This document shows positions 37,921 to 46,293 of a stretch of DNA of 64,000 bases, piece after piece. Under the pieces are notes generated by a model. The model searched no databases. It was not told the origin of the DNA and was given only the letters and a program-made list of their open reading frames with translations. This DNA is from Candidatus Cloacimonadota bacterium. GTDB lineage: Bacteria > Cloacimonadota > Cloacimonadia > Cloacimonadales > Cloacimonadaceae. The position numbers and the translations under genes were made by a program. Numbering within the stretch: position 1 is the first letter of the stretch; each line of letters opens with the position of its first letter. The stretch lies in assembly GCA_020532085.1 (NCBI GenBank), contig JAJBAV010000008.1, positions 1-64,000 of the forward strand, given 5' to 3'.

Positions 37921-40176
37921 ATGAAACGACAGATAAATCTGGGCATTGACGGGATGCACTGCGCGGCCTGCAGCGCTCGCTTGGAGAAGGCTTTGGCCAA
38001 AATGAAGGGGGTAAGCGCGGCGCAGGTGAACCTGGCCCTGGAAGAGGCCGCGCTGGAGTTTGACGACCGGCTGGTGGACGAGAGTGATTTCGCCCGGGCG
38101 ATCGCCGGGTTGGGTTTCTCGGTGCGGGAAAGCCCGGCATTGGAAGAAGATGCGCAGATCAAGAACATGCTGGTGGCGAGGGAGCGAATGTGGCGTATCT
38201 GGGCGCTGGCCCTGGCGGCGATGGCGCTGATGCTGCCCCTGATGCTGGTAAAACCCATGCCCGCCTGGCATCACTGGGGGGTTTGGGCCATCTTCGGCCT
38301 CACTCTGCTGGGAATGTTCTTCCCGGCCCGGGGAGTTTACGTATCCGCATACAAGTCTGTGCGTTCCGGCAGCGCGAACATGGATGTGCTGATCGCCCTG
38401 GGTACCCTGGCCTCCCTGCTGGTAACGCCGCTCTCGCTGGTGGTGAAAGGCATCAGCGCCCACGATTTCAGCGGCATCGCTTTGATGATCCTGGCCTTCC
38501 ACCTCACCGGGCGCTATCTGGAAAGCCGGGCGCGCGGCAAAGCCTCCGAGGCGATCCGCAAATTGCTCAATCTGGGCGCGAAAACCGCGCTGCTGCTGAT
38601 CGACGGGGTGGAAACGGAGGTGGCGGCCCACAAGATCAGGGTGGGCGACATATTTGTGGTGAAGCCGGGGATGAAGGTGCCGGCGGACGGGGTGATCGTG
38701 GAGGGGGCGGCTAACCTCGACGAGGCGATGGTGACAGGCGAATCGATGCCGGTGCGGCGCCAGAGCGGGGACAAAGTCACGGGCGCCACGGTGAATCTGG
38801 ACGGCTATTTCCAGGCCCGGGCGGAAAAAGTGGGCCGGGACAGCTGGCTGGCGCAGGTGGTGAAGATGGTGCAGGACGCCCAGCATTCGCGGGTGCCGGT
38901 GCAGCTGCTGGCGGACAGGGTTACGGCGGTGTTCGTGCCGGTGGTGCTGGTGCTGGCGGCGCTCACCTTCGCGGCCTGGCTGGTGATACCAGATGTGATG
39001 GGCGCCGGGGGCGACTGGCTGCGGCAACTTATCCCCCTAAGCAGCGCCAAAACCGGGCTCGCGGCAGCGCTGATGGCCGCCATTGCCACTTTGGTGATCG
39101 CCTGTCCCTGCGCTTTGGGGCTGGCCACGCCCACGGCGCTGATGGTGGGCAGCGGGCTGGGCGCCGAACGCGGCATCCTGATCCGTAACGGCGAAGCTTT
39201 GCAGAGAATGAAAGACATCCGGGCGATGGTGTTCGATAAAACCGGGACCCTCACCCACGGCAGGCCCAAGCTCTTAAAATTCAAGGGAGTTGGGGTTCCG
39301 GATGAGGAAGCTCTGAATCTGGCGCAGAGCCTGGAAACCGCCAGCGAACACCCTTTGGCCAGGGCGATCGTGGCCGCCGCTGTTGAACAGGGCCTGAAAC
39401 CGCGGCAGGTGAAGGATTTCCAAAACCACAGCGGACGGGGGGTGTCCGCTTTACTCGGCGGCATAAAGTACTGGCTGGGAAGCGCTTCGCTGCTGCGGGA
39501 AGAAGGCGTGCAAGGCCTGGAAGAATTGCCGGAAGAGGCGGAACTGAAACACGCCAGCCGGGTGTATCTGGCTGACCAGGAAAAGGTTCTGGGAATATTC
39601 TCTTTGGCCGACACGGTGCGCCCGGAGGCGATCGGGGTGGTGAAGACATTGAAAGGCATGGGAATCGAGAGCATCATGCTGAGCGGAGACAACGAATCCA
39701 CCGCCGCCGCCATCGCCGCCCAGCTTGGCATCGCCAGGTTCCGGGCCCAAGCCCTGCCGGCCGACAAAGCCAGGATCATCGGCGAACTCCGGGCCGAATA
39801 CGGTCCGGTGGCCATGGTGGGCGACGGCATCAATGACGCTCCGGCGCTGAAATTGGCCGATATCGGCATCGCCATGGGCCAGGGCACCGACATTGCCATC
39901 GAAGCGGCGGATATCACCATCCTGCGCGACCAGCTGGAACTTATCCCGCAGGCGGTGCGGCTTTCCGTGGAAACATTCCGGAAGATCCGCCAAAACCTTT
40001 TCTGGGCCTTCTTCTACAACCTGGTGGCCATCCCGTTGGCGGTGTTCGGGGCCTTGCATCCGGTGATCGCGGAAATCGCCATGGCCACGAGTTCCGTGAC
40101 GGTGGTGAGCAATGCCAACCTGCTCCGGCGGGGGTTTCTAACACAGAGACACAGAGGCGGGGAGACACTGAGTTAA
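37921..40176 (+). CDS. copA: Copper-exporting P1B-type ATPase (CopA)
   Basis: 751 residues. One N-terminal heavy-metal domain has the Cu-binding GMHCAAC (C14, C17). The P1B-1 signatures are complete: CPC at 395-397, YN in the seventh membrane helix (FFYNLVAIPL), and M-x-x-S-S in the eighth (MATSSVTVV). The actuator loop is VTGESMPV, the phosphorylation site D439 (DKTGTLT), the HP locus SEHPLA and the hinge GDGINDAPA. It pumps Cu+ from the cytosol using ATP. AGAGGA precedes ATG 37921. No copper regulator or chaperone gene is next to it. The last 11 residues (TQRHRGGETLS) are encoded by an ACACAGAGACACAGAGG repeat, which suggests repeat insertion replaced the original C-terminus. Confidence 0.93.
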   Translation: MKRQINLGIDGMHCAACSARLEKALAKMKGVSAAQVNLALEEAALEFDDRLVDESDFARAIAGLGFSVRESPALEEDAQIKNMLVARERMWRIWALALAAMALMLPLMLVKPMPAWHHWGVWAIFGLTLLGMFFPARGVYVSAYKSVRSGSANMDVLIALGTLASLLVTPLSLVVKGISAHDFSGIALMILAFHLTGRYLESRARGKASEAIRKLLNLGAKTALLLIDGVETEVAAHKIRVGDIFVVKPGMKVPADGVIVEGAANLDEAMVTGESMPVRRQSGDKVTGATVNLDGYFQARAEKVGRDSWLAQVVKMVQDAQHSRVPVQLLADRVTAVFVPVVLVLAALTFAAWLVIPDVMGAGGDWLRQLIPLSSAKTGLAAALMAAIATLVIACPCALGLATPTALMVGSGLGAERGILIRNGEALQRMKDIRAMVFDKTGTLTHGRPKLLKFKGVGVPDEEALNLAQSLETASEHPLARAIVAAAVEQGLKPRQVKDFQNHSGRGVSALLGGIKYWLGSASLLREEGVQGLEELPEEAELKHASRVYLADQEKVLGIFSLADTVRPEAIGVVKTLKGMGIESIMLSGDNESTAAAIAAQLGIARFRAQALPADKARIIGELRAEYGPVAMVGDGINDAPALKLADIGIAMGQGTDIAIEAADITILRDQLELIPQAVRLSVETFRKIRQNLFWAFFYNLVAIPLAVFGALHPVIAEIAMATSSVTVVSNANLLRRGFLTQRHRGGETLS

Positions 40177-40260
40177 CAGAGGATTTTTCACCACAGAGGA
40201 GCAGAGTTGGGCAGAGAAGAAGCAAGCGGAGGGTTTTCTAACAAAGAGACAGGGAGAAAA
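40137..40260. repeat. ACACAGAGACACAGAGG repeat, overlaps the copA 3' end
   Basis: An AGAG-rich tract (TAACACAGAGACACAGAGG, CCACAGAGGAGCAGAG, AACAAAGAGACAGGGAG). The same word family occurs at 10481-11249, 51411-51720 and 61387-61430. It starts inside the copA reading frame. Confidence 0.7.
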
Positions 40261-40308
40261 GGGAAAAGGGGAAAAGGTTGGTGAATGGGTGAAAGGGTGA
40301 AACGTAAC

Positions 40309-40753
40309 GCTCTCTTTCAAACCGGGCGGGTAGTGGCCGGAGGAACCCCTCGCCAGAGGGGTGCAGCACTATAGGCGGGGTGTTTCAACCCCCGTGGCAG
40401 AAAGCCTCGATCGAAAGCAAGCAAACCCCGCTCGCGGGGTGAAGGAATTTGCGGAGCGATCAATCGCTTCGCCATAATGTTCGGGGATTTAGCAACACAT
40501 CTCTGATCCGCGATAAATCACGAACCTAAGTCCTGCACCCCTCTGGTGAGGGGTTTTCAGGGATTCGCGCGGCTGCTTTTGCGGGGGTTGAAACACCCCG
40601 CCTATAGTGCTGCACCCCGCGCAGGGCGGGGTTGTGTGTCTGGGTTAAGCTTCTGCTGCTGTGCAGAGTCAGCGCAGGGATTTGGCAACCCAGGATAGGT
40701 TGGCATGGTTCACAACGGGTTGCTTCAGTCACCCGCTTGGTTTGAAAGAGAGC
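40309..40753. repeat. Nested-palindrome element, copy 1 (about 445 bp)
   Basis: Outer inverted ends GCTCTCTTTCAAACC (40309) and GGTTTGAAAGAGAGC (to 40753) match at 21 of 23 bases. An inner perfect inverted repeat of about 35 bases contains GCAGCACTATAGGCGGGG (left, about 40360-40394) and its inverse (40582-40617). Small GC-rich hairpins (AACCCCTCGCCAGAGGGG, ACCCCGCTCGCGGGGT) fill the rest. A related copy lies inverted at 54690-55168. No protein-coding gene inside is credible. Confidence 0.85.
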
Positions 40754-40754
40754 C

Positions 40755-40802
40755 AAAAAAGAGATGCGGGCCTCCGGGTGTTCCGGATATCCCGCATCTC
40801 TA
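40755..40802 (-). terminator. Intrinsic terminator of the polA-PPDK-like-GAPDH operon
   Basis: Stem GAGATGCGGG (40761-40770) pairs with CCCGCATCTC (40791-40800) and is followed on the minus strand by six T. It lies about 20 bases beyond the GAPDH stop and directly abuts the nested-palindrome element. Confidence 0.88.
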
Positions 40803-40820
40803 TATCAGCCGATCTGCCGA

Positions 40821-42074
40821 TCAGGGTGTGCTGGCTTCGATGTAGTTCACCAAACGGGAGAGGGAGTTGGTGTAGGATCCGAGTTCGTTGTCGTACCAGC
40901 CGAAGATCTTGGCGTGGGTGACGGGCATGGTGACTTCGCGGCCGGCTTCCACTCCCAGGGCGGCAAGGGTCTGGCGGGGAACAGGGATGAAGCTGGTGCG
41001 GGTGTGGGTTTCGTGGGCCTCAAGGGTGGCGGCGGCCATGGAACCGATGAGGTCGGCGGAGACGTTCTGGCGTTCGGAATAGACCAGCAAGCCCTTTTGC
41101 GGTCCTTCCGCGGCCTGTTTGTAGATCTCGTTGATGAGGCGGCGGCTCACCAAAGGCTGGCCAAGTTCGTTAAGTTCGGTGTGGAAAGTCACATTGAGGT
41201 TGATAAGCGAAACCGTGGAGGTGGGGATGCGCACGGAATCGGCCATGAAGCCCACGGATTTGATCTGCGGCATCACCAGTTCCAAGGCTTTGGCTGCGCC
41301 GGTGGTGGAAAGGATGATGTTGTTGAGCACGCTGCGGGTTTTGCGCAGGTCGGTGGCGCCGGCCTTGGGCACGGAATCCAGGATGCTCTGGGTGTTGGTG
41401 GCGGCGTGGATGGTGCTCATGGAGGCGGTCATGATGTTGGCCGTGGCCTCGTTTTCCAGCAGGGGCTTTATCAGGTGGGCGAGGCCGGTGGTGGTGCAGC
41501 TGGCGGCCGAGATCACGTGGTGCTGGGCGGGTTTGTAATTCAGATGGTTGATGCCGTAGATCATGGTGAGGGCGTCAGGGGAGTTGGTGACGCCGGCGGT
41601 TTTGCTCTTGAAGGGGGCGGAGCAGACCACTTTGAGGGCGCCTGCTTCCAAATGCCCGCGCAGACAAGGTTTTCCCTGTTCGGGAGTGGCGTTTGGATCC
41701 ACAAAATTGCCGGTGCAGTCCACCACGATGCGCACGCCTTCGTTCAACCAGTTGATGTCCTTGGGGTCGCGGGCGCTGCGGAGGACCTTCACGGGAATGC
41801 CTTCGATGGAGATCAGAGGCTTGTCCGGATCCAGCACCTGGATCTCGGCGCGGCGTCCGACCATGCCGAAAAGGAATTTATGGATGTTGCCGTAGGTGGA
41901 GTCGGTCTCCATCACCTGGATGAGGTCGTCCAGGGTTTTGCCCACTTCGCGGCCGCAATTTACGATGATCCCGTCGAAATGGCGGAGGTTGATCTGATTC
42001 CAGAGCAGCAGCTTGCCGATCCGGCCCAGCCCGTTGATCCCGAGCAGTTTTTTGTTTCTCAGGTCGAGGTTCAT
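40821..42074 (-). CDS. Atypical glyceraldehyde-3-phosphate dehydrogenase
   Basis: 417 residues, about 80 longer than ordinary GAPDH (about 335). The NAD loop is GINGLGRIGK and the catalytic Cys is C193 in AASCTTTGLAH. Canonical enzymes read SCTTNCLAP, so the conserved Asn is Thr here. The catalytic His is H223 (TIHAATNTQ), and STGAAKALELV is kept. Extra length comes from insertions in the NAD domain and a longer C-terminus. AAGGAG precedes ATG 42074. It lies 35 bases after the PPDK-like gene and before a strong terminator. Glycolytic G3P oxidation is the likely reaction; a GAPDH-like variant with another aldehyde substrate is possible. Confidence 0.82.
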   Translation of the reverse strand: MNLDLRNKKLLGINGLGRIGKLLLWNQINLRHFDGIIVNCGREVGKTLDDLIQVMETDSTYGNIHKFLFGMVGRRAEIQVLDPDKPLISIEGIPVKVLRSARDPKDINWLNEGVRIVVDCTGNFVDPNATPEQGKPCLRGHLEAGALKVVCSAPFKSKTAGVTNSPDALTMIYGINHLNYKPAQHHVISAASCTTTGLAHLIKPLLENEATANIMTASMSTIHAATNTQSILDSVPKAGATDLRKTRSVLNNIILSTTGAAKALELVMPQIKSVGFMADSVRIPTSTVSLINLNVTFHTELNELGQPLVSRRLINEIYKQAAEGPQKGLLVYSERQNVSADLIGSMAAATLEAHETHTRTSFIPVPRQTLAALGVEAGREVTMPVTHAKIFGWYDNELGSYTNSLSRLVNYIEASTP

Positions 42075-42109
42075 GCGATACTCCTTGTCTGTGTATTTTT
42101 TAAAATTGC

Positions 42110-45100
42110 TTAGCTGCGAATGGTTTCCACCGGATAGTGGCCCAGGAAGATGGCGCCGCTGCTGGCGTCGATGGCGATCTCATCTCCCGGCTGGAGCAGG
42201 GTTTCGCCGATGCGGCAGTGGTTTTCGTCTTCGAACACCTTGAGCTGGCGGCAGTTGACGATGCCCACCAGGCCGAGGCGGATGGCTGTGACCGCGGCGT
42301 GGGAAGTGACGCCGCCGCGCGAGGTGAGCAGGCCCTGGCAGTCGAAGAGCAGTTCCATATCCTCAGGAACGGTATCCGGCCGCACCAGGATCAGCGGCTG
42401 GCCGCGGTTCTTGAGGGCGTCGATGTTGGCGCGGGAAATGGCGATGAGGCCGTTGATGACGCCTTTGCCGATGCCGATGCCGTTGCCGAGGGGTTTCAGA
42501 TCGCGCTTGGGCACATTGAAAACCGTGTAGGCGCGGGCTTTGGTGATCACCTGGTTGCGGGTTTGGAGAATGAAAAGCTGTTCACGGGAGGGGCCTTCGA
42601 AGGTGAATTCCATCTCCTGATGGGGGTAGTCGCGCTCGTCCAAAAGCTGGCGGGCCAGGCTGAGCAGACGGGTGTAGATCTGGGGAAAGTCTTTTTCCAG
42701 AGAGAGTTCCAGCCTTTGTTTGGACTGCTTGCGCTCCTGTTCGGAGATGGGCAGGGTATGCACCAGGCCGGCCACGACGTCCTCGCCCTGGCTGCAGAGG
42801 GTGAAATCGCCGTTGAGGGTGATCCCCGGCGCCTTGCTCCAGGGCGCGTGGGTGAAGAGCACTCCGGTGCCGCTGTCCAGGCTGATGTTGCCCAGCACCA
42901 TTTTCTGGATGGTGACGGCGGTGCCCCAGTCGTCGGCGATCTGCAGTTTCTGGCGATAGAGCCGGGCCCGGTCCGTATTCCAGGAATCCAGCACGTGGAG
43001 AATGGCCTGTTTCACCTGCAGGAAGACGTCCTGCTCCAGCTTAAGCTTGTGCCTGGCCAGCACCTTTTTATAGGCTTCAGACATCTGCCGCATCTGCAGA
43101 GGGGTGAACTGGGTTTTGAGCTTCACCTTGTGGCGGCGCTTGAAGGCGATCATCACGGCGTCGAATTCGTCGCGGTCGATGCCGTAGGCCATGCCCCAGC
43201 TTTGGATGAGGCGGCGGTAGCAATCCCAGGCTGTCCAGCCGTAATTGGGGCGGGCGCTGAGTTTGAGGGTTACCTCGTCGTTGAGGCCGATATTGAGGAA
43301 GGTGGTCATGGCGCCGGGCAGGCTCATGGGCGCGCCGGAACGCACGGAAAAGAGCAGCGGGGACTCCGGATCGCCGTAGCGGAGGCCGGTCTGGCCTTCG
43401 AGGCGGGCGATGTTGAAGCGGAGCAGTTCATCCATCTCGCGTTCGATGCCGGGATGTGAGCGCACGATCTGGCTGAAGCGATGCAGTTCGGTGGTGATCA
43501 CAAAACCGGGCGGAATGGGGAATTCGTATTGGCGCATCTTCTTGAGGAAGAAGGCTTTGGAACCCAGCAGCACCTGGTTGTCGAGCCGGCCGAAACTGGT
43601 TTGCAGCGGAATGAACATCAGGTCCGGATCGTAGCTCATCACGCGGCTGAGTTCGGCGGAACCGAAGACCTGTTTCATGGCCGCGAGCGAGACCAGGATC
43701 TGGGCGATGAAATTGTCCATCGGCTGCACCAGGAATGAAGTGGCCAGCAGCTTGCGGAAAAACTCCTCGGCGAACATCTGCTGGGCGGTCTGGCGCTTGT
43801 ATTTGCCGGCCACGCCCTTCACCGGGGCGTGTTCGAGTTCCTGCTCGTAAAAGCGGTAGAAGTATTCGTTGATCAGCTCGGTGATGCTGTCCTTGATCTG
43901 TTTGAAGAGGTCCAGATACTGGTCCAGCGAGAGGTTCACGATCCTCTGGCCGGATTTGAGCATCTCCAGGGCGCTGGAAAAAGCCTCGCTGGTGAGGCCT
44001 TCGCGGGCGAGGCCGAGTTCGAAGAGCTCGAGGATGCGAATGATGCGCTTGAGGGTTTTTGCCGTGATGTAGTCCAGGTTCAGCTGCCTGATGTTCTGCT
44101 CCACGAGGCGTTCCACCAGGTTCTCCAGGCGGAAGATCATGCCCATGGCCTCCAGCTTCGGTTCGCGGTATTGCCCATACATGGAGGGAATGCCGGCCGC
44201 GATGTGGCGTTTGTAGTAGATGTTTTCCCAAGCCTGGGTGGGATTGGGGTCCAGGATCACCTGGTTGAGGCGGCCAATGTAGTCCAGCATCTGGCGGATG
44301 CCGCTGTCGAAATCCTTGCGGGCCAGGCTTTGGCGCAGGCGCAGCTGCTCCTTTTCGTCGAACCAGTTGAAGCGGCCCAGGAATTTGGCGATATCGTAGG
44401 GATCGAGCTGATATTTGTCCAGCAGCATGTAGTAGATGCGCACCAGCAATTCAAGGCGGCGGAGGGAAAAGTCCTCCTTTTTCACCTGGCGGAACAGCGG
44501 CGCCACCACCTGCCAGGATTGGCCCAGCAGGTCGTCGGCCCCGGTCGCGTTGTCTTTGAAGAATTTCCGCACCGTCTTTTGCTGGGCTTTAGTGCGTTCG
44601 TCCGGGCTCTGGATGAAGAGGGCCACGTCATCCGGCAGCAGGCCCTGCAGGTGACCGGGATCGAGGTCGGTCCAGTAGTTGAGGATCTGGCGAAGGAGGT
44701 TGATATGGGTGTTGTTGCTTTCGGTGTGCACCTGTTTGCGCACGAAATGGATGAGGCGATCCTTGCGGGAGCTCATTTCGTCGATCTCGGTGCTGAGGTC
44801 GCGGATCTCGCCCTCGGCGCCGATCTCGTGGTAGAAGACCGGGAAGAGCCGCAGCAGATGTTTGGTCTGCACATACAGCGGTTTGACGTTGCTGTTCAGA
44901 AACTGGGAAACGTCCTTTTGGAAGAGGTCGGTGTCCGAAATGAAGATGCCGCCTTGGGTGAGGTTGATGATCAGCGCCGCCAGGAGGTCCTTGCAGAGGA
45001 TGGGATCGAGGCTGATCAGCTCCAGCCAGGCGCGGATGTTCTTGATGTGGTTTTTGTTGGCCACGATCTGCCAGTCCTGGTTGATCTTGATCTCGCCGGG

Positions 45101-46177
45101 CGGGATGAAGCCGAGGTCGATGATCTTGCTCAGGCAGCGGCGCGCGAGTTCCGGCTCGGCAGGATCCAGCACGGCTTTGCCGATGGTGAGCACGCAGTCC
45201 AGCACGATGCTGCTGTGCTGGTCGCGGAATTCGGCCAGGTTGTCGAAGATGCTGTCGATCAGCAGGTTGAGCTCTTTCACGGAGAGAGATTCGTGCAGGT
45301 CCGCCAGCAGGCGGTTGAGGTCCCAGAGCAGGTGGTCGCTGAGGGCGTTCATCGGGGGCAAACTCAAGAGGTAGAAAAGGTAATGGATCTTTTCCGGCAG
45401 GCCGGTGAAGGAGGCCAGCAGGTCGCGGTGGCGGGTGGCAATATCCGAGTAGGAAGGTATGGCGGCGAAATCCTGCAGGGTTTGGGCGGTTTGAAGCTGT
45501 TTGAGGCAGCCCGTGAAGAATTTTCCGCCCACGGCCTGTTCCAGCCTGGCTTTGTCCAATGTAACCAGATCGTCGTATTTGTCGTGCCACGCGGCGATGG
45601 CAGCCTTGGCCCGCCAGAGTTTGATGGAGGCTTCGTAGATGCCGCGCAGCAGGGCCACGGCCTCGTCCTGACGGCGCAGGCGTTCCGAAAGCTTCAGCAG
45701 GGTCTTGAAACACTGTCCGGAAGCGGCGATAAAGAGTTCCGGGGCCTGTCCGTGCAAATCCTCCAGAAGGTCGAAAGACTGGTCCAGAATGGTTTGCGGC
45801 ACCTTTTCCTGGTCGGCCAGGGCGGCGATGAAATCCAGATATTCGTTCAAGCAGCGCTGTCTTACGCGGTTTTCCTCCGCGCGGGCAAAGATGTTGCCGA
45901 AGATGCCCAGGATCAGTTCCAGGGCGTGTTCGCTTTCCTCCAGCTGCAGGTAGAACCAGAGGTCGCCCATGATGCTCTGGCGCATCAGTTCCAGGGCGGA
46001 ATCGAGGTTCGCGAAGGGATGGTGCAGCTCTTCCAGAAAGAGTTTGGTGCGCTGCTGAATGCCGAAGTAACTGGCGCTGCGTTCCAGCAGCCACAGGCTG
46101 TCCGGCGACAGCACGATCTGTTTTACCTGGGTCTGGGCAAGGTTGCTCGCCAGGGCCTGGGATTCGATCTTATCCAA
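42110..46177 (-). CDS. PPDK-like phosphotransferase without PEP-binding barrel, large N-terminal domain
   Basis: About 1355 residues. The C-terminal part is clearly PPDK-like: ATP-grasp start LLGSKAFFLKKM (about 867), LLFSVRSGAPMSLPGAMTTF (about 946) and QGEDVVAGL (about 1130). The phosphohistidine domain is RGGVTSHAAV with His1293. The protein ends right after that domain, so the PEP/pyruvate TIM barrel of PPDK is absent. The first 800 or so residues are helix-rich, without a family I recognise. The start is uncertain: GTG 46237 lacks a ribosome site and sits only about 12 bases after the likely transcription start, while TTG 46177 has GAGG upstream, so I chose it. By analogy with other dikinases it may autophosphorylate from ATP and pass the phosphate to an unknown acceptor. 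Confidence 0.8.
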   Translation of the reverse strand: MDKIESQALASNLAQTQVKQIVLSPDSLWLLERSASYFGIQQRTKLFLEELHHPFANLDSALELMRQSIMGDLWFYLQLEESEHALELILGIFGNIFARAEENRVRQRCLNEYLDFIAALADQEKVPQTILDQSFDLLEDLHGQAPELFIAASGQCFKTLLKLSERLRRQDEAVALLRGIYEASIKLWRAKAAIAAWHDKYDDLVTLDKARLEQAVGGKFFTGCLKQLQTAQTLQDFAAIPSYSDIATRHRDLLASFTGLPEKIHYLFYLLSLPPMNALSDHLLWDLNRLLADLHESLSVKELNLLIDSIFDNLAEFRDQHSSIVLDCVLTIGKAVLDPAEPELARRCLSKIIDLGFIPPGEIKINQDWQIVANKNHIKNIRAWLELISLDPILCKDLLAALIINLTQGGIFISDTDLFQKDVSQFLNSNVKPLYVQTKHLLRLFPVFYHEIGAEGEIRDLSTEIDEMSSRKDRLIHFVRKQVHTESNNTHINLLRQILNYWTDLDPGHLQGLLPDDVALFIQSPDERTKAQQKTVRKFFKDNATGADDLLGQSWQVVAPLFRQVKKEDFSLRRLELLVRIYYMLLDKYQLDPYDIAKFLGRFNWFDEKEQLRLRQSLARKDFDSGIRQMLDYIGRLNQVILDPNPTQAWENIYYKRHIAAGIPSMYGQYREPKLEAMGMIFRLENLVERLVEQNIRQLNLDYITAKTLKRIIRILELFELGLAREGLTSEAFSSALEMLKSGQRIVNLSLDQYLDLFKQIKDSITELINEYFYRFYEQELEHAPVKGVAGKYKRQTAQQMFAEEFFRKLLATSFLVQPMDNFIAQILVSLAAMKQVFGSAELSRVMSYDPDLMFIPLQTSFGRLDNQVLLGSKAFFLKKMRQYEFPIPPGFVITTELHRFSQIVRSHPGIEREMDELLRFNIARLEGQTGLRYGDPESPLLFSVRSGAPMSLPGAMTTFLNIGLNDEVTLKLSARPNYGWTAWDCYRRLIQSWGMAYGIDRDEFDAVMIAFKRRHKVKLKTQFTPLQMRQMSEAYKKVLARHKLKLEQDVFLQVKQAILHVLDSWNTDRARLYRQKLQIADDWGTAVTIQKMVLGNISLDSGTGVLFTHAPWSKAPGITLNGDFTLCSQGEDVVAGLVHTLPISEQERKQSKQRLELSLEKDFPQIYTRLLSLARQLLDERDYPHQEMEFTFEGPSREQLFILQTRNQVITKARAYTVFNVPKRDLKPLGNGIGIGKGVINGLIAISRANIDALKNRGQPLILVRPDTVPEDMELLFDCQGLLTSRGGVTSHAAVTAIRLGLVGIVNCRQLKVFEDENHCRIGETLLQPGDEIAIDASSGAIFLGHYPVETIRS

Positions 46178-46255
46178 TGATATCCTCGATCTGTAATTGA
46201 TCCGGGCGGACCGCCGTAGCCGGCAAATTGATTCCACATCCGCGCCGCCATCGGC

Positions 46256-46284
46256 TACATAATAATTCCGCGTTTAAATGTCAA
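46256..46284 (-). promoter_or_regulatory. Likely promoter of the PPDK-like gene
   Basis: On the minus strand a perfect TTGACA (plus-strand 46279-46284) is followed after 17 bases by TATGTA (46256-46261). The -10 is imperfect. It falls in the 116-base gap after polA and favours the downstream TTG start at 46177. Confidence 0.5.
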
Positions 46285-46293
46285 GCCTCATTT

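Noticed and set aside
37737-37949. Open frame between the palindrome and copA
   Set aside because: Overlaps the copA start in another frame and shows no recognisable family; at most a gene remnant.
40526-40756. Small frames with GVQHYRRGVSTPA inside the nested-palindrome elements (also near 54672-54887)
   Set aside because: Peptides recur only because the repeat DNA recurs; stem-loop symmetry, not codon structure, is conserved.
43829-46180. Long open frame on the plus strand opposite the PPDK-like gene
   Set aside because: Mirror of a real GC-rich gene; the translation is His/Gly/Val-rich with no known motif and no ribosome site.
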